Under the pieces are notes generated by a model. That model saw only the letters and a list, made by a program, of their open reading frames with translations, was not told where the DNA came from and did no database searches. A stretch of DNA of 64,000 bases from Theobroma cacao. Its lineage: Eukaryota > Streptophyta > Magnoliopsida > Malvales > Malvaceae. Position numbers and translations under genes: made by a program. This document shows, in pieces, positions 51,046 to 63,480 of the stretch (positions are counted from its first letter, which is position 1; the number at the start of each line of letters is the position of its first letter). The stretch lies in the NCBI RefSeq assembly GCF_000208745.1, contig NC_030855.1:13657854-13721853 (forward strand), written 5' to 3'.

Positions 51046-52247
51046 TGTGAGACCCCGTAAAGCTCGATTAAAAGACGGTATTATACTGAGTGATATAATT
51101 AAGTTAAATCGAGCCTTGAACTAGTTTAAATAGGAATTTTAAGAGGAATTTGAAAATTTTAAAACCCACAGAATGGCTTAGAATAGTGATTCGGAGTTCA
51201 AGGTCCAGTTTGGAGTTTATCAAGAAAATTGACCGATTAGGGACAAAACGGTCATTTTATCATTTGATGATAAAATGGAGATTTTTAGCCAAGATTTGAT
51301 CACATTTGACCAAGAATAATTATCTGAAATATAATTATGATTATTGGAGTATAAAATGATGTTTAGTAGTGAAAAAATGTGATTCTCGGTATTTTTGGAG
51401 CACAAGGGTAAAATGGTAATTTTGCCACTAAAGGACTAAACGGAAATTTTTATAAAATGATTTTTGCACCATTTGGTTAATATTGATCAATATTAGTGTT
51501 ATTTGAGGTTGAAAAGTAGAAATAATGTGATTCCGATACATTTCGAAGTATAGGGGTAAAATCGTAATTTTTTCACCTCGGGGGCAAATCAATAAATTTT
51601 TCACCCTAGTACTTGTCAAGACCAAGGATTTTAATTGTGGTAGGATTGGATAAATACCAGAATATTTGTGGTGGAAAATTAAGAAGAAAAATTTAAAAAG
51701 TTAAAAAATTAGGCCAATAAGCATGTGACACGTGGCATGCTTGATTATTTTATTATTTTTTATACAAATCAGCCCATTAAATCCCCAATTCTCTCACCAT
51801 ATTCGGCCTAGGCAACCAGCAACAAGAACAAAGGAAGAATAAAGGAAAAAACAAGAAAACCTAGGTGAAAATTCAAAGAAAAAGTGAAGAAATCAAGGAA
51901 ATAAGCTAGGTAAGTTAGAATTTCTTTAATTCTTCTTGATACCTAGCGTACCCATGCTTTTGTTCTTGATTTCCATGGTTGAATATTGAGTTATCATGAT
52001 GAATTCAATTCTGAAAAATGGGTATGGAAGAGGAATTGTTGTTGGAATAATTTGATTTTAGACTATGTTAGTGTTTAGGGATAGTTAAGCATGGTTATGA
52101 ACAAAAACACAAAAGAAATATTCAATTTCTCTAGGGTTCCTTGTTGGTCGAACCATGAGGGCTGAATATCAATGGGGGATTGTTTTTATTTCAAGGAAAA
52201 TGGCATGGAAAATGATGAATTAAGGTGAAACGGTTATGTAGAAAAAA

Positions 52248-53094
52248 NNNNNNNNNNNNNNNNNNNNNNNNNNNNNNNNNNNNNNNNNNNNNNNNNNNNN
52301 NNNNNNNNNNNNNNNNNNNNNNNNNNNNNNNNNNNNNNNNNNNNNNNNNNNNNNNNNNNNNNNNNNNNNNNNNNNNNNNNNNNNNNNNNNNNNNNNNNNN
52401 NNNNNNNNNNNNNNNNNNNNNNNNNNNNNNNNNNNNNNNNNNNNNNNNNNNNNNNNNNNNNNNNNNNNNNNNNNNNNNNNNNNNNNNNNNNNNNNNNNNN
52501 NNNNNNNNNNNNNNNNNNNNNNNNNNNNNNNNNNNNNNNNNNNNNNNNNNNNNNNNNNNNNNNNNNNNNNNNNNNNNNNNNNNNNNNNNNNNNNNNNNNN
52601 NNNNNNNNNNNNNNNNNNNNNNNNNNNNNNNNNNNNNNNNNNNNNNNNNNNNNNNNNNNNNNNNNNNNNNNNNNNNNNNNNNNNNNNNNNNNNNNNNNNN
52701 NNNNNNNNNNNNNNNNNNNNNNNNNNNNNNNNNNNNNNNNNNNNNNNNNNNNNNNNNNNNNNNNNNNNNNNNNNNNNNNNNNNNNNNNNNNNNNNNNNNN
52801 NNNNNNNNNNNNNNNNNNNNNNNNNNNNNNNNNNNNNNNNNNNNNNNNNNNNNNNNNNNNNNNNNNNNNNNNNNNNNNNNNNNNNNNNNNNNNNNNNNNN
52901 NNNNNNNNNNNNNNNNNNNNNNNNNNNNNNNNNNNNNNNNNNNNNNNNNNNNNNNNNNNNNNNNNNNNNNNNNNNNNNNNNNNNNNNNNNNNNNNNNNNN
53001 NNNNNNNNNNNNNNNNNNNNNNNNNNNNNNNNNNNNNNNNNNNNNNNNNNNNNNNNNNNNNNNNNNNNNNNNNNNNNNNNNNNNNNNNNNNNNN
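52248..53094. other. Assembly gap
   Basis: 847 consecutive N. Any translation across it is meaningless. Confidence 1.
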
Positions 53095-53169
53095 TTTTAT
53101 GTTGATTTTATTAGTTTAGCAGGATGGCTTTTGTTGAGTGAGGAAAAATGTTTCTCTTGTTGCTTTGTT

Positions 53170-53297
53170 TTCGCTGCAGCGAAAGTCATGCTCGCTGCAG
53201 GGAGAAACTCTCGGGTTTAAGGACCTTTCACCAGAACTAGTTCTCGCTGCAGTGAAAAACTTTCTGTTTCTAGGTAACAATTTCGCTACAGCGAAAA
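53170..53297 (+). repeat. Cluster of CTGCAG-centred palindromes, second copy
   Basis: Four variants: TTCGCTGCAGCGAAA (53170), CTCGCTGCAGGGAGA (53191), TCTCGCTGCAGTGAAA (53242) and TTTCGCTACAGCGAAA (53281). They occupy the same part of the B-type LTR half as the cluster at 33307-33395. Confidence 0.85.
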
Positions 53298-53935
53298 ACT
53301 TTCTATTTTGTCTCCTATCTTGTCCAATTGCTGCCTTATTTTTCACTTCTTTGCTACCATATCTGAGCATGGACTTCCAACATTTAGAACAAAATGAGTT
53401 AAGTTTAAAATGAGGGGTTTTTAATATGAATGGAACTAAATTGCATTGTTTTGAAACAAGTGCATCATGATTTTAAATTCTCTCTTGTTGTTGTTGCTTG
53501 TTCCCTTCCTTGTTCACTCACTGGGTTTATACTCACCATTTTCAAATTCATGTTTTCAGATCACGAGGCAGTCGATAACTAAGACGAGGTGTCCTTGTAG
53601 ACTTGTGTCCATCTTTTGGTAGGTGTCTCGGCATTCGGTAGCTGTATATTCATCCGAGTCACTCCGTTGGAAGTTGAGTGTTATTTTGTTTTGTATAGAT
53701 GAACTTAATGTAAATTATTAGAATACATGTTGTAGACATTGTATGTAAATTTTTAAGGAGTAATGCCAGTGCGAGTTAGCAATGTATATCACTATTTTGA
53801 TTCAAAGTTATGAAATATGACTTAGTGATATTAGATGGAATTATAAGTAAGATAAATAATAGGCTTGCTTGGGTTTAGTGGATTACATCCATTGGACGCT
53901 TGCGCCGGTCATGGCCCGGAATTTGGGTCGCGACA

Positions 53936-54439
53936 AAATTACTTTCAAATCTCAATAATTTTGTTTTAAGTCGTTTTAAATTTTTATTTACATTTAAATT
54001 GAGATTAATAATTTTTTTTAAAATTATTTTGGATTGACTCGAAATTCAATCTATTATCGATAGTTTGTTATATTTTGTTTATTATTTATTTAATCAAATA
54101 AAAATTTTAAATGAGAAAAAGAGAAACGTTAATAGTTTTAGATCAATTTGAATTTTACTTAAATCGGATTTATTTTAAATTTATTCAAGTTTTGGTTCAT
54201 TTTAAATTTAAAAACTTTTTACATTTGTGTTATTTTATTTATGTACCCACCTTTGATCTTTAGAAGGTTTCAAATTTGGTGAATCTTTTAATTTAGTTTG
54301 AGCAATTACTTAAAATGTATTATGTGGTTTTAATTTAGTTATAGAATATGGATATATTACACCACATTAGACCAATTCAAATTAAAGTAAATTTGATAAA
54401 TGATAAATGTATTATCTACATTCTAAATATTTTAAGATT
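53936..54439. other. AT-rich stretch between retroelements
   Basis: Nothing recognised apart from its very high A+T content. Confidence 0.4.
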
Positions 54440-56243
54440 CATATATATGTGGATATTATCTAGGTGATAATGTGAGATTTATTAAAAAGATAATGTAATT
54501 TAGAGATGTATCTTAGTAAGAGATTGCGATAGCCATTGATCTGTAAGGAGCTTCAACTATAAACAGGAATCACCCTAACCTTATTTGTATCACAATTATT
54601 TTTCATTCCAAGTATTACTTCAGTAATACATAAAGAGCATTCTTTCAATATCTTTCTTTTCTTTTCATTTCTATTATTTCTTTTACAACGCATTATTAGC
54701 ATGATCACCAAAAGAGAAGGTAATTTTCTTAGTTCTTCATCAACTAATTAGATTTTGATTTTGTATACTGTTCAGTTGGCTGGAAGCCGACAACAAACCT
54801 AAACCATCATTTTGGCCCCTGTAGTGCTAGTAGGCCTCCAAGAACCCATGTAGTTGTCATAATTAATTTATGGATCAATTTTTCTGTGTGTAGAATTGTG
54901 GCAAATAACGAAAAGCCCTAGTTCCACATCTTGGAAGTGAATGGAAGCAATTATCTATCCTGGTGCCTTGATGTGGAGATGCATCTCCAAGGGCAAGGTA
55001 TTGCTACTACAATTATTATAGACAAGAAAGCAAATGACAAAAATAAGGCAAATGCACTTATCTTCATTTGCCGTAATTTGCATGAGAGTCTAATTACTCA
55101 ATGATTATCCTTTTAAGACCCTAAGATCCTGTGGACGAGGTTAAGAGAGAGGGATTGTAACGACCCTCTACCTGATCGTTACCGACGTCCGAGACTTGCG
55201 AGAGAACCCGTCAAATCCCGAACAAGCCTTAGTTGAGATTCTTATTAACGAAATTGAACATTTTAATGCGTATATGAATCAACTTGGATTTTCTTATAAC
55301 GTCACACTTTGTGACGACTATTAAAAAAATACTGCCAACTTGTAATAATACTATTGTTTACTTAAACCAAATAAAAAGCTATAATTAGGATGTGGCAACT
55401 AGAAAACAATATTCAATTCTAGTAAACTTCAGGATAAATTCAAACATCCCACTTAAAGTCCATTACACAACCTCAAAATTTCTTGATGATACGATTCCGA
55501 TAAACTAATAATTTTTATAATTATAACTATTTTACACAACATGACCTCTATGCAGCGGAGCGACTCGGAGCGAAAGTCTAAGAGATGCCATTACCTACGT
55601 CACAGCGAGCCAAAATGTGCTGAGGTAATACACTTGAGCCAATCACTTATCTACAAAAAGGGGAAGATAAGGGGGCTGAGTCTCATAGACTCAGTGATCA
55701 TTAGCTCCTTGAGCAGGGCATGGATGGGAAACAAGCTAAGGACAGAAAATTTGAATATTAAAAACATAAAAATATATATAAACAATTTAAACTCAAAGGG
55801 AGCATTTATGCCTTACATATAAACCCAAGAACTGTGATGCAAAATAATCATTTCAAGTAATGTATTAAAACCAGTGCAAGTGAAAGAGTTCAACCTTCTA
55901 AATCATTTAATATCCTTTACTTAAATCAAACCAGCATGAGCATGCATGCTTCCGTAAAATCAAGCATTATCAAAGCTTATACACAAGCTCATAAATCATC
56001 TCATCCTCGAGGTATTAAACACAAAATCATTGTATAAATAAAGGAGCTGCGAAAAAACTTGTATTTCTCACCATGCGATAAAAGCCATGTTTGAAAACCC
56101 AAAGAGATATCACTATCGAGTAGGTAATCGTAATAATCAACTTGAGGACCTGCCTCCACGTAATAACATCTGAGAGGCCCTCTCCACCGAATTCCCATAG
56201 CCATGGCAGTCTCAATGATGTTGGCCGACATCGGAGAAATCAT

Positions 56244-56338
56244 GTGGTCGCAACCACATATATCAACTTGTGGCCTAGCCACATATATCAACCCGTGGCC
56301 TCGCCACGTATATATATCACAGACCGTGGCCTAGCCAA
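56244..56338 (-). repeat. Hairpin minisatellite, about 26-bp unit, four copies
   Basis: Units of GTGGCCTAGCCACATATATCAAC type start at about 56244, 56270, 56295 and 56326. Three contain an inverted repeat GTGG...CCAC that could fold. The last is degenerate (GTGGCCTAGCCAAG). The same place in A1 (about 5883) has a single unit, GTGGCTAGGCCACAAGTTGATA. Confidence 0.8.
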
Positions 56339-56920
56339 GTCTAATAGCCCGTCGATGACCCAAAGGTTCTTTAGCTAGAGCTCACTTATGCACAAGGGTC
56401 ACACTATCCTGATGTGACATTCGACCTACTCTTAAATCTTTCGGTTTGATAAAACCATTTATAAGCAAGTTGGGTTCTCAAAAGCTTATTTTAAATCTAT
56501 TTCCAAAGTTCTAATCGCGATGACATGATAAATTCATTTGTGAGACTTCATGTTGTAAAACCTTTGCATGAGGTTTAAATATTGAATCAAAGCATGGTGA
56601 ACATAAAGTTTATTCATAAATGCACATAACAAAGATAAGTAAGGCACGTTTTGACATAAGTCGAGGTAACAAGCTTGTTTCCCAGTTTCTAAAACCCTTT
56701 AGATATATAACTTATATATATACAAGACGTTTCTAAATCATGGCATTCACAAGTGCCTAGCATTCTACCAACTCATGCTATCCACAAATGCATTTAAAGA
56801 AAATCGATAATGTTTACTATACGTATATCATTATATAGTTTATGGAACTTTTGAAATAGACACCCCTTACTCACCTTACAATAGCGGGATGCTACGTCGC
56901 TATCGATTCAGGTGCATCTC

Positions 56921-59445
56921 TATCACAGCCCAACTTTCGGGCCATGACCGGCGCAAGGGCCTAACTCAGCCCACTAAGCCCAAGCAAGCCTATTTATGAA
57001 ATTCTATTTCATCATTCCCACCATCATTTCTAACCACAAATCTTTTTTCTCAACTATACGTATTTCGATAATAAACAAGGCAATCAAATATTTATATTTG
57101 TACTAATCCAAAATACTGTCATTCATTGCCATATCATAATGGCATCATCATATCACATATACATCTATTGTTTGTAGCCTTAATCTTAGCGATTTACATC
57201 GAGTGTAAATCCACATACAAAATTCTTAATGACCAGCGGAGTGACTTGGGTGAGGGCACAACTACCGAATGCCATATACCTACCGAGGGGTGAATACGAG
57301 TGGTCTCCTTAATCTCAGTCCCGACTAGCTACGGATCTGAAAACATGCAATTTAAAAGAGTGAGTATAAACTCAATGAGTGAACATAAGAAGGAACAAGC
57401 AACGATAAGGAATGTTTTAGAAAACATGATGCATTTACGATAAAACCATGCAATTTAATCTAAGTTTTGGTTAAAACCCCTCATCCCAAACTTTGAATAT
57501 TTAATCCCTTAATGTTACAAAATCCATGATAAACCATGAGGTTGAATAGAATGAAAATTTCAGCAATGACCAAGCAAGACAAGCAAATAGAGGGTTTTTT
57601 TGCAGCAGCAAAGAGGTAGTCATAGTTTGCATATGCTTCGGTTTTTCAATCATAACTCCCACTAAAAAAGTCCAATTGATATGATTTTTAGGTCATTAGA
57701 AAGCTAAGAGGCTGGGCTACAACTTTTATGTTTACTACTTTTTCCAGTTCCGATCGGAAGGTGGTCAAACTCTTTGTCAAATTGAAAGTACTACACTAGA
57801 ATCTTGGAACCACCCGAGAGTTTGTCGCTGCAGCGAGAAGACTAGGCCAGTGGAACCCCTCCCAACTCGAGAGTTTCTCGCTGCAGAGAGAATGAATCTT
57901 GTTACAATGAGAAACAGAGCAACTTAGTAAAAAGGGGTCTTGTTACATCAAAAAGTCATTTTCTTGCTGAAATGAAAAGCAATTTGGGAGCAATTAACAA
58001 TGCCAACATACAACACAATCACAAATATTTTCATAAACTTTCTATAACATTTATATATATACATACATCATCATGCATACCATCCCGCCACACTCAGCTC
58101 ATGTGCACTCCCTACTCGCACATAGCCAGGTCATCATCAGCTCATGTGCACTCCCACACTGCACATAGCTGAGTCATCATTATCACACAAAAGGAGCATC
58201 CAAAGCATAATACACATATCAATATAATGTGATAACGCATGAACTATTCATATTGCACATTTCACAAGATAGAAACATTTCATCAAGGGCTTGTTCCCAA
58301 AGTATATTTTTAAAGAAAAAACAAATGAAACTTTCAAATGATTTATTTAAACATGTGGACACTTCCCAAAACATTTTGAAATGCAAGTTCACTCACCAGT
58401 CTCTATTGATGTTTTGGTAGGCTCTAACTTTGATTAATGTTGCGAATGGAGGTGTGAGGTTTCGTTGGAACCTATCACACATAACAACATCGCCATCAAC
58501 CCAACTAGGCATTAATACCATTCCAAAAGCTATTTCCTAAATCAAGTTCTACTAGTCATCCCTAACTAACTTCCAACTACTACTAAATGGCTATTATTTG
58601 CACTACTCTAGTCACACTAAATATGAATAAAAAACCTCAACAATAAAACACTCACAAATCTAATTACTAGACATTATCAACAACTAAAGAGATTAACCTT
58701 AACTCATACTCACCTTGATGGTTTTTGTAGTTGAATTCTCTTTCAAAATTCTTCAAGCTAATAAGGGAAATCACTCTCTCACTTTCTCTACACGTCCAGC
58801 TAATGAGTGAATGTACTAAAGAAAGACTTTTAAAGGCTGTTGAGGTGTAAAAGTGGAAAAGCATGAAAAACCCTATGAAAGAATGGGCAAAAGCATGAAA
58901 CTTGGACTTTCTATGAGAGATTTATGGAGGATTCAAGGTTTTCTTCCCATGGAGGGTGAAGAAAACGTGAAATGGAGAAAAGAGATGGATGAAAGAAGAA
59001 GCTGTTGGAAGTTGCTGGAACTTAGATATTTATATCTAAAGTTTATCCAATTCCTCATGTAAATTACCAAAATACCCTTAACAAGGTCACTTTGTCTTCC
59101 TCCCATCCTTTGTGCAACCTTTTTACTCTTTCGACACTGAGACAAAGTCCATAATAGTCTAAAAATACTCGAGTTCACAAAAACGTAAAAATTTAGACTC
59201 GAGATGTAAAATGACCATTTTACCTTTACTATGGAAATTATCAATGTTTCTATCTTCTTTATTTATTTTACCATCATTCATTTATTCCTTAGGCTTACTT
59301 AGACTGCAATAACATTAGAAAACTACTTCCAAGAGCTCACCATGAGAAATGATAAAATTACCCTTGGTTCGTGTTATCGCGTCTATTTCTAGTTACAGGT
59401 CTATGAAGGTCAAGGTTTCACAATACAAGGGTACTGGGAGTCACA
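56921..59445 (-). mobile_element. Family B solo LTR
   Basis: Opens TATCACAGCCCAAC (canonical TG mutated to TA) and closes GGTACTGGGAGTCACA. The flanks ATCTC (56916-56920) and GTCTC (59446-59450) match at four of five bases. The sequence joined across it aligns with the uninterrupted sequence at 32700-32760, which supports these limits. Length 2525 bases, no retroelement protein. It is nested in A2, which is nested in a Copia gag. Confidence 0.82.
57824..57891 (-). repeat. CTGCAG-centred palindromes, third copy
   Basis: GTCGCTGCAGCGAGA (57824) and TTTCTCGCTGCAGAGAGA (57873), with AACTCGAGAG phrases next to them, at the matching position of the family B LTR. Confidence 0.8.
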
Positions 59446-61224
59446 GTCTCTAGCTAATTTTACTTGTCGGTCACCAGTTACCTTCTCTGATACACTACCA
59501 CGGTATCATTTCCTTACTTATACACTTCCTAGCAGCAAATTAAACTCCATATACTTAGTGAACGTCACCACAATTTTGTTCATATTTACTGCCCTAAATA
59601 CCATATTCTTAGTTCTCTTTATTTTCAAGAATCCCTCACAATAATCTACCTCTTCATTATCTCTACTTTTGTATTTAAACTTAATTGTACGCATTTTTGG
59701 GCAGCACCTTAATCAATGAATCTTTAATCTAATTTCACATTTTCCATCCTTATTATTCACAATAATCTAACATGCAATCTATGAACTTCAACCAACCAAG
59801 TCCAATATAACATAATGTACCCTCATTGTATGCTTACCTTCCATTTTTACCTTAAATTCCACATATAGCTCACAAACTCCTCACATCCTTGGTCACTATT
59901 GCTGTCACAAGCACAAATAATCAATACACATCTTATTTTTCCTTTCCACTTATGATTTCAAGGTTAAAAACACTTACCAATCACTTGTCTTGCTCAAAAT
60001 CACCATACTTTTAAGATCAACCAACATGCATTCACACAGTTCTTTGAATCCTTGAAGATCCTTGCTACCACAAGCATACTCTCACATTACAATCAGTTCA
60101 CAAGGCATACATTCAAACAAAATGATAGCTTTTACCTTTCTTACCTTGGAATCACAAAGCTGAACTACCAATTTCTCCTTCAAGCTTAAAAAATTGGCAT
60201 ATGAGAGAAAACCTTTCAGTTTTTCTTCAACTCCTCCAAAACCAAACCTCCTACTAGCTTTTCTTCTTTCTTCCCTCTCCTTTTTCTTTCCTTCTTTCTC
60301 CTTTCTTCTTTCTTTTTGCTTTCAAAACCGATTCTCTTTCCTTTCTCTCAAAGGTGCAATTTTGCCAATGTTCTCCAAGCTTTTCCCCACCTTTCTCTTC
60401 TTTATTTTATTCTTCACTTATCATTGGACCAATTTATCACCCACTCAATTTTCATACACCAATTTTCTCCCTTGTTCATTGGCCTAATATCTATCCTCAT
60501 TTATCTTCTTCATCAGCCACCTTCACTATCTCATTCATTCTTTCTCCATTCTTTTTTCCATGCACCACCTTATTCCTCCAATCATATTTCATGCACAATC
60601 TTTATTTTATACTTTATTTGGTCATTCCTTAAACAATTCAAGACACATGCATCCCACATTTTTCTTTCCTCATTTGGCCACCTAATGCACCAATCTCATC
60701 ACATGCAATAGGATTTATTCTTATTCTTCTTTTTACTTCACATGGTGGGAGTCCCACATGTTCCTCACTAACTTTCTCCTTTTTGCATGCAATAATTTGC
60801 ATGTAATAATAAATCCACATGCACATTTCATTATCCCACATATCCTCATTATTTCAATTAATTTTCCATGTCTTCATTCCTTCCAAACTCCCATGTACTA
60901 TTATTAGTTCTTACATCACTAAAATTTCACTCATTAAACTAATATTCTAAAATCAATCAAATAATATTTTATTCATCATATCATCAAAATTATGTTACAA
61001 CTCCCCCACTTAAGTTCAACACTTATATTATGTGAGTTTGTTCACCTCTCACAATAAAAATATCTCAATATTATTTTAATAATATTTCACTAATAAAATA
61101 TTATTAAATTCTAAAATTTTCCATTCCTCTTCCACCACTCTTAAACTCTTAAATTGACCTCTATTGGTCTTAATCTTGTTCTTAAAGTCATATTAACCAC
61201 CGTTTTAGGTCATGGGGTGTTACA

Positions 61225-62555
61225 GGTATGATCATACCAAGATAATTATCCTCTCTTAGGCATAGTATGACTAGCAATATCTCATGCTGTGAGACTTCAA
61301 ATCAGTGTCCTACTACAACTTAATCTTATTTTATATTGTTTTTCAATTAGAGTTATGTGCTGTGAAGCTCACTAAATCAAAGCTATTAGAAAAAACTCTT
61401 TCCACCTTCCATGCTTCAAATATTGTATCGTAGTAGCAATACCAACAGTGTCAATTGAAGACGTATTTGAAGTTAATTTCTATCCTCCTGATTGCAGAGC
61501 AGACTAATGAACTGTTGCTCAAAAACCATGATCTTATATCTGCTAGCTCGAAAGCATTACCTAAAGAAAATGCTAGCTCCAATAAGAGCACAGGTAGATT
61601 TAAAAGCCATGAACGTAAGCAAAGGCATAACCCAAGTAAGGGTGGTAGAAGACTTAACCGCCCTAAGCAATCCAACCTTGGCCAAAATCATGGTAAAGGC
61701 AAGAAGCCCGTGAAGAAGCATGATGAAAATATCTACCATCATTGTGGCATGTTTGGACATTGGTTGCTTGTCTATCGTACTCCTTACTAATCTATACCAA
61801 GCAATCTTAAAGGATAAAAGCAAGCGTGTTGAAACTCACACCATTGAGAATTCTACTACTATGACCAACATTGAAGCTAACAATGCCTCTGTTAAAATAA
61901 ATCCCCTTGCTCTTGTAGAAGCAAGAACATCCTTGGAAGTTTTTGATTTCCTCGAAGACCCTAATAGCCAAGATAAGGCATTAGAATGATGGAGGGCTAT
62001 CTAAACTTAGAATTTGAGGATTTTAATGTTTTCCTCGTTTTTTTCTCTTTTTATGAATATATTACCCTTGGTTGATTGTTCCTACGGAAGAACAATATGA
62101 TCATTTAATAAAATTATTATGAAAATTGATACCATATTTATTATTTGAAATTTTCGATCCCATTACTAATTTGCATATTTTTATGATACTTGACACTTGA
62201 AGTTGTCAATACAAGTGCAAATGGAAACCACCGAGAAAAAGGAGATGTTTGTTTGCTTGATAGTGCAACAGCACATACCATACTTTGTAGCAAACACTTT
62301 TTCTCAAGTGTGACATTGCGTAAGGCAAATGTCCATACAATATCAACTCTTGTTGAGATTATTGATGGCTTCGAGAATGCCATAGTTGTTCTACCAAATG
62401 GCACCATTTTACATATTAAGGATGCATCGCTAAGTAATAGATTAAAGAGAAATCTACTTAACTTTAAAGATGTACACCATAATAGGTACCATCTTAAGAC
62501 AATTTATGAGCAAAATAAGGAATGTATCTGCATCACCTCTTATAAGATAGGCTAG
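61225..62555 (+). pseudogene. Copia gag end and protease remnant
   Basis: Gag continues from YDHTK at 61229, through a segment with LLIAEQTNELLLKNHDLI (61455 onward) and a basic RKQRHNPSKGGRR stretch, to a zinc knuckle HHCGMFGHW near 61740 in which the first and last metal ligands are altered. After a frame change, 61800-61989 continues the gag-protease linker. The protease segment at 62190-62555 has LLDSATAHTIL, matching the D-S-[AG]-T-x-H-T-I pattern of Copia aspartic proteases. Stops and frame shifts show it is inactive. Confidence 0.82.
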
Positions 62556-63480
62556 AAGACCATCCATAAAAAGTAAAAACCAACTGAGAATTTCTTTTGG
62601 AGTGAGAAAAATCTATCCCATTTAGACCCAAAAACTCTTAAATGTAAAAATGAGATGCATGTTAGTATAAGCCTTACAAGTCAATCCATGGTTGTATGAG
62701 AATTGCAATTTTGAGATATTCATGTATGACATTTTGTTAGTTATAATAATTATGAAGTAATTTTTTATCCATAAGTTTACTTTTTGTACTTGTGTAGATA
62801 AAGCCCACGAAAATATATATGCCTTGTAAAGAAATTGTATTGGGATGCAATTATGAGATCTTTATGCATCAAAACATCATTCCTAAAAGTTCCTGATGAT
62901 TGTATTATTGAGACAGGGCATCAATAATGCTCAAAAATCGACACATGCTTTGTTACTTACTTGTAAAATAAGCAACTGCTCTAATAGGTTGAAGTATAGA
63001 GATACTTGAAACTAGCATGCGGGTGCTTACCATGGAAGAGCGAGTTCACTAAACATGACCCGCCATGAGAAGTGCATTTGGTACCTCACTCAAGTGTCTA
63101 TACAATACTTCTCATGTGTCAATTGTGTAACTGCTCCCTAGACTTAATACATTAGGTTGTCTTGTATATGGTGTACTATGCTTTGATTTCATCCTTACGA
63201 GTACCTAACTAAGGATGCCAAAATAGGAGGTTTTGGATAAAGTATAAAGCATATAAAGGCAAATGAGTGGTTAAGATAGGAATCATCACCTCAAGTGATT
63301 CAAGGAAAAATATCTCATTAGTTCTTGATTGACATTAGCTTAATCAAATCTTTGGTCAAGATGATTAGTAGATTATGAAATGAGTTTCATAAGTCTTCAT
63401 AAAGCTACTGATTTAACTATAGGAACACATATAGAGGTCAATAAGAGTAGGCACTGCACTAAGCTCTTATCATGTCAAGC
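62556..63480. other. Non-coding retroelement-like stretch
   Basis: No open frame, gene or boundary can be assigned. It lies between the Copia protease remnant and the start of C4. Confidence 0.4.

Larger units (their letters stand above)
51046..53935 (+). mobile_element. LTR unit with C-type start and B-type end, spanning an assembly gap
   Basis: Begins TGTGAGACCCCGTAAAGC, like family C (AAAATGG-type phrases and the AATTCAATTCTGAAAAATGG block also match C1), and ends ATTTGGGTCGCGACA, like family B. The flanks are GAATT (51041-51045) and AAATT (53936-53940), a target duplication with one mismatch. The N run 52248-53094 hides the point where the two types meet. Either one chimeric LTR or two adjacent truncated LTRs would fit. 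Confidence 0.65.
55156..61224 (-). mobile_element. Family A LTR insertion (copy A2), itself interrupted
   Basis: On the plus strand it opens TGTAACGACCCTC and closes CATGGGGTGTTACA, the reverse of A1. The target duplication is GGGAT (55151-55155) versus GGTAT (61225-61229), one mismatch. The Copia gag frame resumes across it. Without the nested unit 56921-59445 and its duplication it is about 3.5 kb. The plus-strand open frames at 60194-60711 are antisense to the LTR and parallel those in A1. No retroelement protein is present; solo LTR is the simplest reading. Confidence 0.87.
54440..62555 (+). mobile_element. Copia element remnant (LTR, gag, protease), split by A2
   Basis: The left part looks like a Copia LTR: a TATAAACAGG promoter-like motif at about 54557 and an end near 54688, followed by GCATTATTAGCATGATC, which resembles the TTATCAGCACGA primer-site region of one Copia lineage. 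Gag follows at about 54910-55155 (VNGSNYLSWCLDVEMHLQGQ, then LWTRLRER). It is cut by the insertion 55156-61224 and resumes at 61225. Integrase and later parts are absent in the window. The LTR start is approximate. Confidence 0.75.

Noticed and set aside
52225..53220. Apparent 331-codon open frame
   Set aside because: It is almost entirely the N run of the assembly gap.
60194..60711. Possible membrane protein gene rich in Phe, Leu and Ser
   Set aside because: It is antisense to a purine-rich part of LTR A2; no domain or gene structure. The parallel frame in A1 is reported only as a finding.
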